From contig CM037832.1 of assembly GCA_021234535.1 (NCBI GenBank), positions 3,641,359-3,705,358 on the forward strand: a stretch of 64,000 nt of DNA. The letters run 5' to 3'. Both the position numbers and the translations under genes were made by a program. Source of the stretch: Stichopus chloronotus (taxonomy: Eukaryota; Echinodermata; Holothuroidea; Aspidochirotida; Stichopodidae). How positions within the stretch are numbered: the first letter of the stretch is position 1; every line of letters begins with the position of its first letter. Positions 24,751 to 38,395 of this stretch are shown in pieces. The notes below the pieces were generated by a model. The model ran no database searches, was not told the DNA's origin, and saw nothing but the letters and a program-made list of their open reading frames with translations.

Positions 24751-26904
24751 GTACTTGACATAAAGGAGCTGACAAAACAAGGTCACGCTGGAGTGCTTTC
24801 CATGGTATTACAAACACCTCGCAAGATTTATCTTCAAAAATAAGTCAGTCCAATCTATTCAAAATATCGCAAATGCATGGAAATACCTGTGACACCATCA
24901 ACCGTATCAGATTTATTTGTTCAAGGCCCCAAAGTATGGAGTAACAAACAACCGGTGAACTTGGCACTAAACCAAACAACGGCTACGGGCCACCGTTTGT
25001 TTAGGCTCACTGAATTAAAATTGTTTGCCCATCCAAAATCAAATTCCTGTTTTATTAGCTCAACAGTGCACTTTATGCAATAAGTTGTTCAAACTTGGAA
25101 TTGTGGAAACCTGAATTGACCCAATGGGAAATAGGGATTAAAAGCACACGGATCATTGACACAGGAAAGGAGTATTCAGAAATAGACTGAAAAAACACAC
25201 AACCCTTATAAATTATTTTCTCTATTTGTATAGCAACCTTGTACTTGTGTAAGAACGTCGATTACGAATAAGGTGAAATTTTGCTACCAGTGGCGGTACT
25301 TAAACTACAGGCATTTCTTCCACTGAAATCTGTTAGCACCGGTGAAATTATAGGTTTGTGAGGTATGTACCGTGCAACTACACCTTCCAGCCTTCCTGCA
25401 GTCGAACAACATTTTGGTGCACTGCAATCAAATGCCATCCTGTCTTTCGCACTTCTGAAAGTACTGTGCACCAGACAGCAATTTAGAAGTTTAGCACCTT
25501 GAAGAGAATCACAGTCACCTTCACTGCATATCTAAATACTGAGGTGTTATGGCGTGACAGGTCACATGCGACCTGTCATGCGACCACCAGAAAAACCACA
25601 CTGTATGAAAAGTGAAGGATTTATACAAGGGTACTTCAGCCTCAAAAACATGGCAATGAAACATCAAGAACCTCACAGCAAGCACACGTCGTCAAGTATC
25701 GTATTGTAACAGTACGCTGAATCAGTGTAACATACGCAGATTTATGTCCACGATAGACCCCACTTCCTCAGTAACTAGAGAAATGCCTTGATGTCAAATG
25801 TGCAAACATAATAACAGAACTTTGGAGGAGAGACACAAAATCAACCCACTACAGCTTACCAACTACAAAAACATGTCGCAACACATTTAGGATTTTATCA
25901 CCTCGAAAAAGTCGCTAGGACATAATTATATCCCCAATTCAGGGACATGGTCAAACAGACACTCTACACTCTGTTACCAATGTCATGGTAACAAAGTTTA
26001 AATAGGCCAACAACACTTGTCACTGACAGATCAAACTCTCAGCACATCAGGTTAGTTTAATGGGGAGGGGGTGCTAGTACTGTACTATGCTGGATAGTGC
26101 CAAAAGATGGCTGTTAAAATGTTACCAGTACTCTTGGAATTAAGATTAGAGTGCATTTGCTGTGTTCAGACACGTAAGTGAAGTGTGAAGTAAATTTACG
26201 GAAACAACAAAACCATTTAGAGGACTTTCTGTTGATCGAAGTTTACTATTTACTGCAACTAGAGTAAATATTCACAAGCTATAGGAGAAATGAGGTCATG
26301 AATCCAGATTGCATCCTCATTTCTGAATTTTTCAAATTGTGCAGTTTTACGAATGCATGTTGGAAGAGCAAAAAATTGAACAAAATGTGGTAAGATGCAG
26401 CTGTGTAGTGACCTCCCTTTGAACACTCAACTCACATGTTTTAAGCAGGTGGTCATTATAACTTGTGGGTTGTGACATTACAGTGAGTTTTGCCACTGGC
26501 CCTTATTGGCGATCTGCAGCGGCCTCCAACTGTCTCGATGTCCCCAGGTTACATGTGCGCAACTGCTGGTCTAAAACTAACTCCAAGAAAAAAATACAAT
26601 CCAGTCCAAAAGAAGAATTCTCTTTCAAGATAGTTATTAACTTTCTTCTAGATCCACGGTGGAATCAATATGGGTTTAATAGATTCTGGACATTTTCACA
26701 GCGTGACGTTGACCTCTGGGTAGCTACTTGCGTACTGTAGCCAAGTGCATTTACATTTTTTGCGTCTTGATTGGCATGCCTACACCGGCTGTGAACTTTC
26801 AAACTGACATTATGGCAACAAGCACAAAAACATGGCAGATAGTGCAGAGTGAGGCTGATGCATAAACCCGGTAGAGAATTATTGTACGGACAATTCATGC
26901 TACT

Positions 26905-27259
26905 TTAAAGGGAAATAGGGCATTTGTTTTAGAGAAAACTATCCATATTTTTGAAACAAATGTTTGCGGACGTAGAATGATAGATTACTAAAAATAAGGA
27001 AGGGCAGTAGCCTTCTTTTCAAGAAATAAGCTCCTCAAATGTAGAAATTCAGTTATTTGTTACTCAACACTAATTTGGTCACCCAAACTTTTCAAAATTT
27101 AAATGATGCATCTACCATTACTCATCACCATGCATAACGTTTTGAGAAGATGAAACTTTGGTAGATGTTTATCGATGAGACTGAATGGTTTAACGATGAT
27201 TACCGCTATTTTCTTTTGTATGTCATGTCGGTGCATCTAAATGCCCTATTTCCCTTTAA
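26905..27259. mobile_element. Non-autonomous DNA element (MITE) with perfect 21-bp terminal inverted repeats
   Basis: TTAAAGGGAAATAGGGCATTT at 26905-26925 is matched exactly, in inverted orientation, at 27239-27259. The 355-bp interior has no coding capacity. The ends can be read as TTAA target duplications bordering AGGGAAATAGGG repeats, or as TTAA inside the repeats; the two cannot be separated because TTAA is palindromic. A TTAA target would point to a piggyBac-like transposase in trans. The perfect ends imply recent movement compared with its diverged relative at 24177. Confidence 0.82.
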
Positions 27260-27580
27260 CACTGCAAAAAAAAAAACAACAACAAAGCAACAAGTCAATA
27301 TATATCCACCTTTTATCTTATGATATTGGTACTCTCCTTTGTCTTCCATAAAACTGACACTGTATTAAAGATTCAGATTATTCTTCCAACTCTACGTATT
27401 ACACGTGCATGTGTGGCTATACTATTTATCTCAGAGTAAGACTCTCAGAGGATTTCGTCGTTTCCCCGAAGCTCTTTCCACCTACCTTTGAAAATACGGA
27501 ATGAAACTTTTTGAAGGGAGGAGTGATAGAATTTCATTCATCAGTAGTAGCAACAGCCGGTTATGACTCATGAAATATAC

Positions 27581-27687
27581 CTTAACTGTCTTCTTGATTC
27601 TCTGTGATGGACCGGGATAAACTGACGAGTATATGTCTGTAAGGAACAATGAGTTGATAAGTGTGCTCTTCCCCAAACCGGATTCAC
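27581..27687 (-). CDS. SEPTIN7: Septin-7 exon 3, P-loop (G1)
   Basis: This exon encodes residues 46-81. It opens with the Walker A sequence [15 protein letters not shown], in which Lys52 and Ser53 contact GTP phosphates and magnesium. It continues through [21 protein letters not shown], the start of the switch I region. The acceptor is tttgtttcag and the donor gtatat directly follows KTVK in phase 0. It lies between the two longest intervals of the gene, 17 kb upstream and 5.8 kb downstream. Confidence 0.97.
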
Positions 27688-27840
27688 CTGAAACAAAGAA
27701 AGTAGGGAGAGTAAAAACTGTAAACTGCTAAAATAGGGAATAAGGAAAAAGAAGTAACAATTAAATGAGAGAAAAAATAATAATAACATAGACAGCAACA
27801 AAAGGGTGTCTAAATATGGAGTAAATCTACATGTAATCCT

Positions 27841-28100
27841 CACAACTTGCTGGTGTGGGTATTTACAAGTGACTTTACTTACCCCTTACTTCACTACTGC
27901 ATACATTTAGCCTTGCTCTAAATGTCCCCAAAATCAATCCTAACACTGCACCTTCTAGGACCTAGTCCGCCCTCATTTGTCTTTCGCTCCAGTCTACACA
28001 ACGTGTTCGTTCTGTCCTCCTGAATTCCAGGACATTTAGAGCAAGGTTAAATGTGCCCATTAGTGAAGCAAGGGAGAAGTATATGTCTACATACATGTAA
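27841..28100. mobile_element. Fold-back element family A, copy 2 (most complete)
   Basis: The left end reads CACAACTTGCTGGTGTGGGTA and leads to TACCCCTTACTTCACTACTG, then CATACATTTAGCCTTGCTCTAAATGTCC. The right half contains the inverse, GGACATTTAGAGCAAGGTTAAATG, then CATTAGTGAAGCAAGGGAGAAGTATATG. The arms are about 50 bp long and separated by about 100 bp, so the single strand would fold into a long hairpin. There is no coding content. It is best described as a short fold-back MITE-type element. Confidence 0.78.
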
Positions 28101-28249
28101 CTGCTCAATACCATCATAAACAAAGTTTACACCGTAAATAATTACAGTAGTGTGTTATCTTGATTACCATTGTTATTTGTAAAGGATACAAAAAACACCA
28201 CAAATTAGTCGTCGCAGAGAAACAGAGATTTATAAGTACTGTTGTAACA

Positions 28250-28455
28250 CCCCAACTCACTGGTGTGGGTATTCACAAGTAACTACAAGTACCGTTTGCT
28301 TACACTCAAGCATTGTTTAACCTACTCCAACACAATCAGGACAAAAAGTTCTAGCACTCGCCCTCTATGCCCTCATTTGGTATCGTTAGGCTCAGCGCCA
28401 AGGAGGACCACATACCATTAAGTAAAACAATGCACTAGTCTAAAGCATGGGTATG
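28250..28455. mobile_element. Fold-back element family A, copy 3 (diverged)
   Basis: It starts AACTCACTGGTGTGGGTATT and has the CTAGCACTCGCCCTCTATGC middle block. The right arm is heavily altered. It sits only 150 bp from copy 2 in the same orientation. Confidence 0.65.
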
Positions 28456-30000
28456 ATGAGAATCAATGCAGAGAAAGTTTATAGTTACATTCATCAAATT
28501 TGTGATTCAATTAGCTAACGTCTGTGTATTTTCCTTATACACATTGCAGTAGCAGGATCTGATAACAAAGTAAAATATAGGGAAACAAGGCAATGAAACA
28601 CAGAGAAAATAACTGAATTTAAATCTAATTAACTTCCAGGCTGGGAGACAAGCGAAATTATCTCGTCAATTGGTGGATAGCTTGTCAATTGGTGGAATGC
28701 ACCGACTCCTAACAACACAGTAACACAGCTGGCTGTCACTTTATCAGGATGCAATCAATCAGCTTCAGGAATAGGCAGTAGTTTCTACTCTCAGTATTAG
28801 AAACTTTAGGCCGATATACAGAAAAACAACAGCTGCAACGGTGCACCACAGGCCGCATTGAAAAGCCAACCTGTTCAATTTGTAGGTACTGAACACCCCA
28901 TCAGCTACGTAATTGATTGACTGTAAACAGTATCTGTTTTCCGGTAATTATGAGAAATGTGTGCCGGGCTGTTATGCAGGAGTACGTCCCTCAAGTTTTA
29001 CGCACGTGTGATTTGTAGAAATTGGGACATTCTCTGTTGTTTTGGTTCAGATATTAGTATCAATGCACAACTCAAGGTTTACAGATGGCAGCTTTTACGC
29101 TGGGAGGAAAATCTTTGAGATGGAGCAAAAACATGTTGTGCATCACGGAGGGAATGAGGCCGAGCTCAGATGTAGAGAGCACTGTGTTAGAACTTTATTC
29201 GAACATGTTGCATGGAGTCAAACAATGCATAAGTGTAAACATGGGGTAGGTATATATAGTATGTCTATGATGTGGATATTACATATAATTTGCTCATTCT
29301 TGGCCAATGCGACATACATCCTCTTTAATGAAAAGTACATCAGTGTGATTAATGAGATTGTTAGCAGCTCTGTCCTCTTGTTGGTTACTCTGATTAATAT
29401 TTCAGACTTGCTATCACTGTTGTGTGTGGTTAAACTGGTCACTACAGTGTAAATGCAAAAATCACAGTCGAAGGAGTGTTTGATCCCACTTAGAAGTTTG
29501 AACTATACTTCAAACTGCTGTAACTACTTGTGATTGGTCTGTATAGCACATCACGTACTGTGGATCATTGGCAGTGGCACCATAAAGTATGCTTCAACAT
29601 ATACTGGCCTATCCAGTCATTAAGCCTTCCTTCACTAGTTTACAACATGTAAATGCAGACCTTCATTTGATTCAATGATAACCTTAGCCTTTGTATTCTT
29701 CCAGGTAGGTGTACTTACATGGTCGAGCACTGTATACTGGTAGTATGTGGTGCCTGTTTTGTATTTCAAGCAGAGAAGCTATAGAGGTTTAATGTTTATA
29801 TTCTCACAGTGGGTAGAATAGATACGTGTACCTAAATTTGAAGAAGCACCTCATTTCTGGCCGAGAAGTGACATTCTAAGGTCAGCAAAAAGGATGGACA
29901 TGTGAAACCCAAGTGGACATCCAAAAGTTCAAACATCTTGGAAAGGTTTCATACTTTCTTGTGCATACCATGTATGAGGACTTGTGAAGTGGATGCTTAC

Positions 30001-30020
30001 ATGAGGTCAAAGGTCATCTG
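30001..30020 (+). promoter_or_regulatory. Perfect DR1 nuclear-receptor-type motif
   Basis: AGGTCAAAGGTCA at 30004-30016 is an exact direct repeat of AGGTCA with one-base spacing, the consensus bound by RXR heterodimers, HNF4 and COUP-TF in animals. Nearby AGGTCA half-sites occur at 30045-30210. It appears to sit in repeat-like DNA, so occupancy is unproven. Confidence 0.35.
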
Positions 30021-30726
30021 CAGTAAGCAAAGGTCAAAATCACAAAAAGAAATTTTGTAAACACCCTAACTTAAGGAAGGAAGCTTGGAAAGTGCTTGGA
30101 AAGTTCTAAACTTTCATGGTACTTGGGCCCTTTTTGTTACAGAAGTCTTCTGTGTTAAGTAAGTAGAGGTCAATAGTCATTTTTGCGTCAGCAGAGGTCA
30201 TATTCTGCGAGAGTGAATTTATACAGATCTCAAAGCGGAGCTTGAAGGAGGTGGTATCACACTCTTGGTCAGAAAGTGGAGATTGTATTTATAGAAAACC
30301 TAGTTCCTCGAGACAGAAAACTTGCAGAAATCTCGCATCTGTACACTGTTCAACGTGAAGCAAACCTCATAATGAAGAAGCCTTTTGATAGTACTGGTGG
30401 AGGATGAGTATTTGCAGACATCAGAGCTTTCAAACAAGTGCTGATACCTATCACTGTTACACTGTTCACAAAATGTCATGCACAGTAGGAGACTGAATGT
30501 GCAGACCACATATTACGTGACGTGATACCAAGACGAATGCTTTGCTTGGTAGCTTGCTGTGTTAAAAGTGTTAACTCAAACCCTTGGTGGAATATGCCAC
30601 ACGGTCTGCTAGGTAAAGTGTAGCCTACATTACGTATTCATACTCAAAGTATAGCTTCCATACATCTTTGCGTGGACAGGTAAAGAACTCACGGGAATAG
30701 CCGACGAACATAATTAAGATTTTTCA

Positions 30727-30789
30727 GCTGGTGTGGGAGAACGAAAAGGTGGTGTGGGAGAATGAAGAGGTGGTGTGGGATGGGGAAGG
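30727..30789 (+). repeat. 21-bp minisatellite, three units
   Basis: Three successive units resemble GGTGGTGTGGGAGAATGAAGA. The third is degenerate. Confidence 0.85.
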
Positions 30790-30822
30790 GAAGGGATAGG
30801 TTTGTGTGGCAAGCCAATCCAA

Positions 30823-30994
30823 ATGACTCACTGGTGTGTGACTATAGTTTCCACTTGTTCACACTTACACATTCATTTGACCGTACTTAGAGTGCAACTG
30901 AAATCAATTCTAGCACAGTGCCCTCTACAGTGCACTGAGCAACCTAAAATGAATTAGTCTGAGCAAGGGGTAAGTATGTCTATGATGTGGATGC
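30823..30994. mobile_element. Fold-back element family A, copy 4 (diverged)
   Basis: It has the left end ATGACTCACTGGTGTGTGAC, a CTAGCACAGTGCCCTCTACA middle and the right end GCAAGGGGTAAGTATGTCTA. Confidence 0.65.
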
Positions 30995-33615
30995 AAAATT
31001 CAGAACTTGAAGAGACTTTTGACAAATTATATTGTTGGAAAAAAAAGAATGTGCCAATGTGAACTTCAGAACAAATTGGGACAACAACCTTTTAGACAAA
31101 AAAACATGCCTGACTCTAAGATTTTAAAATAAGCTGACAACAGTTCCCAGATCCAATCAAACGATGACGTTTGAATGTTCACTATTTCAGTCTTAGTATT
31201 AGACCATAAGAAGCTGATAACATTTTTGAACATGAAAAAAAGATGTTATTTTCACAATCAATATCATTTCAAGTGATGGACACTTGATGTAACTTTCACA
31301 TTCACTTACTTTAACAGAATAAAAACAGCCCTTTCAAGAGAGCATACAAATGCCGGAAATAATTTGGCTACTATGCAACTTGCAAACCTGAGGTAGACAA
31401 GTCAAATGTAAGATCAAATTTTTCTTGCAAACACCAGTGCCTCACTGATAAGCCAATACCTAAATCAAGGTATTTTGTGCACTGCGCAGTCCACCAGACA
31501 TACTAGTGCAGAGATCGAAGTATGCAAACTTGTTCTCTGACCTAATTTCACTATCAAAAGTGTAGTAAAACAAATATCCACAGATAAGTCACCTTTACAA
31601 AAACGATTTGCATACCCTCAATTTTGTGCATGAATGACACTACTTCACAACCAGCTGATAGCTTTGAACAACAGCAAGAGTGAATTCTATGAAAGCAACT
31701 GGCAGCATTATTTGTGTCTTTGCCTACATCAGTGTTCAGGCCAAACATGCTGTACATTATAGTATACCACCATCAGTTCAAAATGGAGATCATGTCAGAA
31801 GTGCTGCAGTTTTCCCCGTTATCTCTTCCCTTTTATGCTTGAAGCAAGTCTAAGTCCCAGTGAACACAATATGTGTTCCACAAGTAACCAGGCTACAGGG
31901 CAGTGTAACATAGGCAAACAAATTTACCTAAAACAAAATGTAACTTGAAAACATACGGCCTTTCTGTTGTACTATAAATCAATTACAAGATCGATTGTCT
32001 CAGTGGTATTAAAGCTGAGATGTCTATTTTCAGAGAATTTTGTGCTTTTTCCTCCTCTTTCCTACAATGAAATCACAACTACCCACACCAAGAAGTTGTA
32101 AGAGAACCCAAACTAACAAAATAGATTGAAACTTACATGACTAAGAAAAACAATTTTTCATGTTGCATATTTCATACGCAGGGGTACTTTTAAAAGTCCA
32201 AAATCCATACAATTTCAAAACTGTCAACCAAAGCATGTGATTGAAAGTGAAACAAGGCATGTCTTCCAAACCAAACAGGAATAGTCACCAGATCAAAAAT
32301 ACTGGCATGCAAAGGTAAAAGGGGAAAAAATTCTAAGATAAACATTAACTGTAAATAGTGTTCTATTCATTTGAGGGGGTAGGAAATTTCCTGGAGGATA
32401 TAACTTGTCAGTCAGCACAACAGCCTCTCAAGGGCATCGGTGGAAAAAAATTTCAGAGGGAGTCCAAACTACCAATTGACGAGGTCTGGGGAAATTTTTC
32501 TGCTCTCTAAAATAGCTCTGGTCTTTGGAATTTCAGCAAACGATTCTCTAATTCAAGTAAAGCTAAGAATACTGTGAGGGTGCTTCCAATCTGGGGAGAG
32601 ACAAATGTTGGACAAGTAGGGGTGTCTTAAGATCGACAGTGTGAAAATTTGACTTTGTCATTCAAATGAAATTGCTATGTAATTTGTTCATAAATACTGT
32701 AACTTCCAGATTCTCTTGCTGTGCCAAAGGATAAGATACACGTCACTTCACCATTTTGTAGGTCACATGATGTCATGCTGCTACTTTTATTTCCATGGTC
32801 AAGACTCACTCTAAACCTTTAAACTGGCAAATTCTATTAACTGACTTCAGATCTGTCCCATGTATGCATTACAAAATTTATATTCATAATAGATCTGTGA
32901 TACTTCTTCAATGGTATTTCCATACATTCTGATTGAAAAATGATGGTACTGTGCCGTTTAAGCCTTCTGTACATCTGCGTAAGTCATTATGTGAAATTTC
33001 TTCCTCACGTATCAAACAAGTTGAAGAGATGGGGGCAACACCTTTTGACCTCACTGACAGAGTACTGTACATGCAAAATGTGGCACAACTGTGTCTTCTC
33101 TTGTAAGTTGTCTACTGTATAGTACTGTACCTCTTCACATGTAACGATGTGTACGCTTTGAATGTCAATCCACTGACTGTACACTGTCTATTTCTGACAC
33201 ACAGAAGGACATTGAAAAATCATCAATCCTCTCTCACAGACAGAAAGATACTTTAGGTTATTGTAACACGATGATACTGCACCCAAAGTACTATAAACAC
33301 ATCACAATGCTCAACGACCATCACTTTGTAACGCGAGCACATTACTGTCGCGGCACGTACATGTACTGTAACTCAAAGCTGTGCATGATTTAATCAAAAG
33401 AAACCCTTGGCGGGAATACAACAGTAAAAAAATTCCAGAAGACTGGGTACAGCTTTCTCCCTCTGTACATTGATTTAAGAAAAGCAACAAAGCTCTTACA
33501 TTAATCTAAAGCAGTTCTGCCAGCATGTCAACCACAAAAGTCATAAGACATAGTCTTCTGGTTTGGGTAAATAATGTAAATGAGGTAGTATTCAATGTGA
33601 CCCCAAAAATGTCCC

Positions 33616-33690
33616 CGGCGATTCCCACCCAGACAATTTCCACCTAAACAATTCCCGACACAGAGAATTTCTCCTCCGACAACTTCCCTG
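33616..33690 (+). repeat. Degenerate 14-15-bp minisatellite
   Basis: The units resemble GACAATTTCCACCTA and ACAATTCCCGACACA, about five in a row, in intron 2. Confidence 0.7.
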
Positions 33691-36600
33691 GGTCCCCCCT
33701 ATTAATTTCTTAAGGGAAAGGGTCAGGGGTACGTTTTGGGAGGGTGGAACTAACCAAGCTGGGAACTTCCAGGAAGGAGTTGTCCTAGGGGAGTTGTATG
33801 AGTACCATATTTAACAGGACCCCTAGAGCAGAATGTACTGCCTTTCATGGTTGCAAGAGTGGTGCAAAAGGCAGTCTGGTGCAGAGATGCATAGGTAGTT
33901 TGAAGACAAGTGTGTTTGGAGCATGGTAAATTTCTGTATTTAGACCAGAGCAATACACAAGGAGGCACAGCTTTGAATTTCCTGAATGGGAGATGATTCC
34001 ACTGATTCCACTCAGACTTGAGAATAGGTCTGCGATCAGACCACGGGAGTTGCTTCAATGCGAAAGAGAAAATCCACGATGTGCAAGAACTGGAAATTTC
34101 AGTTCTCTGCTCAACATAGGCAGATTTAGTAAAGTCCTGTGCAGTGTGCACTATTTTAAAAACTTAACTATTCATTCAAGGAAAATAGTCTAAACAGATG
34201 AGCAAAAAAACATTGGCATGTCAGACTTTCTAACTTAAGACTATAGTATCCTAAAAGCATTAGCTCAATGACTACACTAAATATTGTCATCAATTCTTCT
34301 ATTAAAGGAGTCACTGTTATCCTATTAGCCAGTAGTGCTTTGTATAATCTCATATTTACCATGGCAGTCTCTTCACTTCAAAATGGCTTCATCCCTCACC
34401 ACTACATTTACTACAGTTCATAACAAAGTAAGAATTACCTACCCTCACTTTCACGTAGCAATGAAGGTAACCGTACTGTAAAAATAAATCAAACACAGAT
34501 TTGCCACGTGAGATCTTCCACTGCTGCATCTGATCACTGATCATATGGATCAGATCCGATCCATCCACTTTTTTCACTGTAGACCCATACTTGTTATCAG
34601 TGCATAATCCCCTCCCTCCATTCAGTAACATTTTTAAGGTACAAGAAGTGATGGAATGTTGAATGGAATGTGACAAGCTCTTCCCATTCACGCTACCTAC
34701 AGCGATGACCCCACGGGGTCACATCCTCCCCATAAGGGTGGTCTCCCGTCTCCAGACCTGATCCTTAGTATTCAGACTGCTGCAAGTTGGTAAAAACTTG
34801 ACAAAAACTTATTTTGCTTTCATACAGCTCTGTAATTGTATTGATCTGGAGATATGAATCACAGCGATATGGATATTCAACAGAAAACTGAGATGATACA
34901 CAAATTGCACCGCAGGGAAAATTCAAAACATGCTTTCAACATACTAGTTAATATGCACTGATTTTATTGGTTGGGTACCGCAAAACATGTAATATGGCAC
35001 AAGTTGATGCAATAGTGTTTACTGTTAGTTTACTGTTCGTACTGCATCCACTATCCAGTTCTTGCATTTCACATCAATTAACTGCATGTGTTTCCTAAGT
35101 CTTTTGAGGGGGCTCACTAAAATGGTTATCAAAATTCCTGATATTTTTGTCACACCTGTCTAACATTACTCATATTCTGATGGTAAATGGTCAAACTACG
35201 AGTTTCTGAGTATTTGCCACACAACTTGAGCAACAATGATAAAGTAATAAACAATCAAAGTTACAAACCTGTGATCAGACACAGACACTTTGAACAATAT
35301 TGGGTTATCAAAAAGCAACCCCTGTTCATAAAAAATTTACAATTTCTCACATTTTGAGCAATTCTGGAAATAGACACATGACTAATGAGGCTAATAACGA
35401 GTATTGGCATGCAATAGTTCTTTTTAAACTCATCACAAAAACGATCTACATCAACTCAATGAGTCCCTTTAACGGACACTTTCTCTGTTCTAGGTAAAGT
35501 TGCATACTGTGTTACAAAGCATAACATTAACAACAAAAAAGCTTGCAAATAGTCCCCAATTTTGAATTTTGCATAACTTTCATAACAACCATACCATCCC
35601 TCTTCTCACAACATCCTGAAGCAAAACTTGTGACTTGATCAGGAAACCAATTTTGCTGAGATGTAAACTCCTCAAATCCTTTTAAAAACTTTCAATAAAG
35701 TAAATGCTTAGCAGGCAGCCAGGTACTGTAATCCTGATTCACCTATTGTAAGGGGTCAAAGGGCTTTGCTGGCTTCCCCCAATAGACTGCATTCCTAATA
35801 AGTGAGTATGTGGAATACGGACAGGAAGTGATAATACACAACACACAGTAGGTCAGCAGCACTGCCAACTGTAGTACAGTGAGACAATCCCATTGACACT
35901 GTAGTCTGTGATACTTGCACTATGAAGTATGAGTCTTTCTTGTACAGACAACCCATGTGTGTGTTTATAGCCTACATGGTGATGATGAGTCTGTACTTCT
36001 AGTCCACTGTGTAATTGCACAGTTGCTGTGGTACATGTTTGTCTGATCCAAGTCCTAATTTTCCTTTCAGGGTGCTGCTATCATGAATGCTAATTACATT
36101 GTGCTTTCACTTCTTAATAGTGTGTGACTTGAATCAGTTTCCATTTAAGAGAGCTCTTTGCTTAAAATTGACTGGGGAAATTAGTGAGTCACAGTGAAAG
36201 GAGATGAGATAAAGTAGTATAGAGGAATGCACTTCATGAGTATACAGTGTGCTCACACACACACCCTATGTAAAAGAGAGCACAAAGGGTATGGCAGGCT
36301 GCATGTGACTGTGGGCAATGGACAGCCCATCAATAAAAATACTGTCCATCATCAATTAAGGAAAAGCAATGCGGTGTGCAGGATATTCAGTGGGAGGCAA
36401 AATCAGATGGTAAAATATGGACTGCCACTGCACCACAGTAAATATTTAACTTGTGCAAATGGTAAGTCCGGATGATAGCGTTATTTATATGACAGCAATC
36501 TACAAGACTAGAAACCCATGATCATAAATATCGATATGAACGAACTATCAAAGTAAGTAAAGACATTCACAGTTCTCTGTTAGTACAATACTCGGGGGGG

Positions 36601-38079
36601 ACAATTTTTAGAGATGACACCGAGATCTATTACTATGATAGTAAGTCCATCTGACCAAGCTGGTAAAAGACTTATCTTTTCGGATAAACTTTGTTTCATT
36701 CCATGCATTCCAATCTGCTGATAATCTTTCATAGCTGAGTTGGCACTCAGATGGCTGTTCATCCAGCCATTACTTTCCCTCTCCCTTTCTCCATCATCTG
36801 TCGGAAACAGCAATCAATGGTCCCAACCTGAGATGGTTCTGTCTCTGCCGTCCAATTATTCGCCTCAATACAAACTAAAGATTTTATGGCTTCTTATTTG
36901 GAGACACCAATCAAAGCTCAAATTAAAAACAAAATGCAACATAACAACAACAACTACTGAGAAGCTGGCCACAAATTCTGTGACTTGCAATTCAAACCTC
37001 TTTGTCTGGTACCATCACATAATGACCTAATAGCCTTCAAGAAAATGAAAGCTGACCACTTTGAAGAGTCTCTAAAATTCTGATCCCTATTTCACGAATA
37101 AAAACACTCTTCTTCTTCAGCACAGTCTTGAAGCACCTTTTAGTGTCACTCACCAGTGAGGTTGGGTGTGATGGACATTCTTTACAGAATATCACACATC
37201 CAATACAAATGACATTAGATGAATCTACCAGGTGACCTCTAAACCAGCAAATGGCAAGTAAAAGATAACCGAAAGCTCCAGTGCCAATCTATCACCGCAG
37301 ATGGTGTGGTGTATCCTAAAATGCCTCAAGCTTCATGGCAGGAAAATCTCCCTGTATCTGTGCCTCCCTTTTATCAACAAACACTTCAGAGGCCAATCAT
37401 TTAACTAACACTAACAGTGACTTGCAAAGGAATGTTTAGAAACAATGACTGTAGCCACACATGAACAGACAGAAACGAGGATACCCTTCTAACAAGGGGT
37501 GATTCCCATGCTCATGGTTCTCCGCAACATGTGAAAGTGTTTGTCTATTGAGAGTGGTGAGCATTACCGAAAAAATTTAAGTCTACATACTGTACTATCA
37601 GAGTTAATGTGTCGTCGTGCCATCCCATAGAGTGGGAAATGACAGGGAGTAAAACCCTTAGAAAATCCCACATTTACAAAAATCCTCATCTGCTTCAATG
37701 GTAGAACTTGCACTTGCATGGCAGTTTGAACATCTTGTGAAGCAAAATGTGACACCAGATAAAAATGTTCCCTTGATAAAACCGTTTCTTCAACTAAGGA
37801 GTAATTGGCATGATTGACCACATACAAATCAAAAAAGAAAATCATTTGAGTTAGAATTTCAACTGATGTTTATTGAGACATAAGAAACAAACAGAATGTT
37901 ATCTTAATGACCTATAATGTACACCAGAAATCCAATTCAGTCACATGCGTGAAAGTAGCTTGTAATTAACCCTCATGAGTGATTGGGTTACAAAAGCATG
38001 ACTTTGCAATGCTCACAAACAAAGACTGACACATTCAGTCTGTTATAAGGGAACTTTCTTCTGGATGATGTAGTTCTTT

Positions 38080-38395
38080 AAAGGTCATGTGATGTGAAAA
38101 TGACATTTTAAGACTACTTGGCTGTATTAAGTTAATCATTGAAAATGTTGAATGTATTCAAATTCCATCAAAATCAATCAAAAATTGATAGTTTTTACAG
38201 GCCTGTCTCACACCTGCATCATGAATAAACATTGGCTAGGTAGGCAAATTTGTACTAACCTGAGCTAAACCCAGTAAGTAACTAATTATTAAGACACTAT
38301 ATAGTAAAGACTTTTCAAAAGAAATACTGACACTGTGCAACACTCTACATCATCTATTTTGCATTTTCATCTTACTTTCAAAAGTAATCTCAACA
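38080..38395 (+). repeat. Dispersed repeat family E, copy 2 (internally shorter)
   Basis: It begins AAGGTCATGTGATGTGAAAA and ends with GACACTGTGCAACACTCTAC, then CATTTTCATCTTACTTTCAAAAG. The two ends match the copy at 23034-23475, but a middle part is missing. It is followed directly by repeat family D. Confidence 0.7.

Larger units (their letters stand above)
22013..27580 (-). other. Remainder of septin-7 intron 3 (main part)
   Basis: Outside the listed repeats this intron (overall 21777-27580) shows AT-rich sequence without a recognisable gene. Short open frames here are unconvincing. Confidence 0.7.

Noticed and set aside
24459..24758. 99-codon frame with internally repeated peptide
   Set aside because: It is produced by the 60-bp tandem repeat, not by selection on a protein.
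29042..29452. Open frame with two hydrophobic stretches (129 codons from the first ATG at 29063)
   Set aside because: Hydrophobic stretches arise easily from T-rich DNA. There are no flanking splice sites, homology or codon bias.
33750..34151. 133-codon minus-strand frame in intron 2
   Set aside because: The sequence has no recognised family features and no clear splice context. A transposon remnant is possible, but I see no diagnostic motif.
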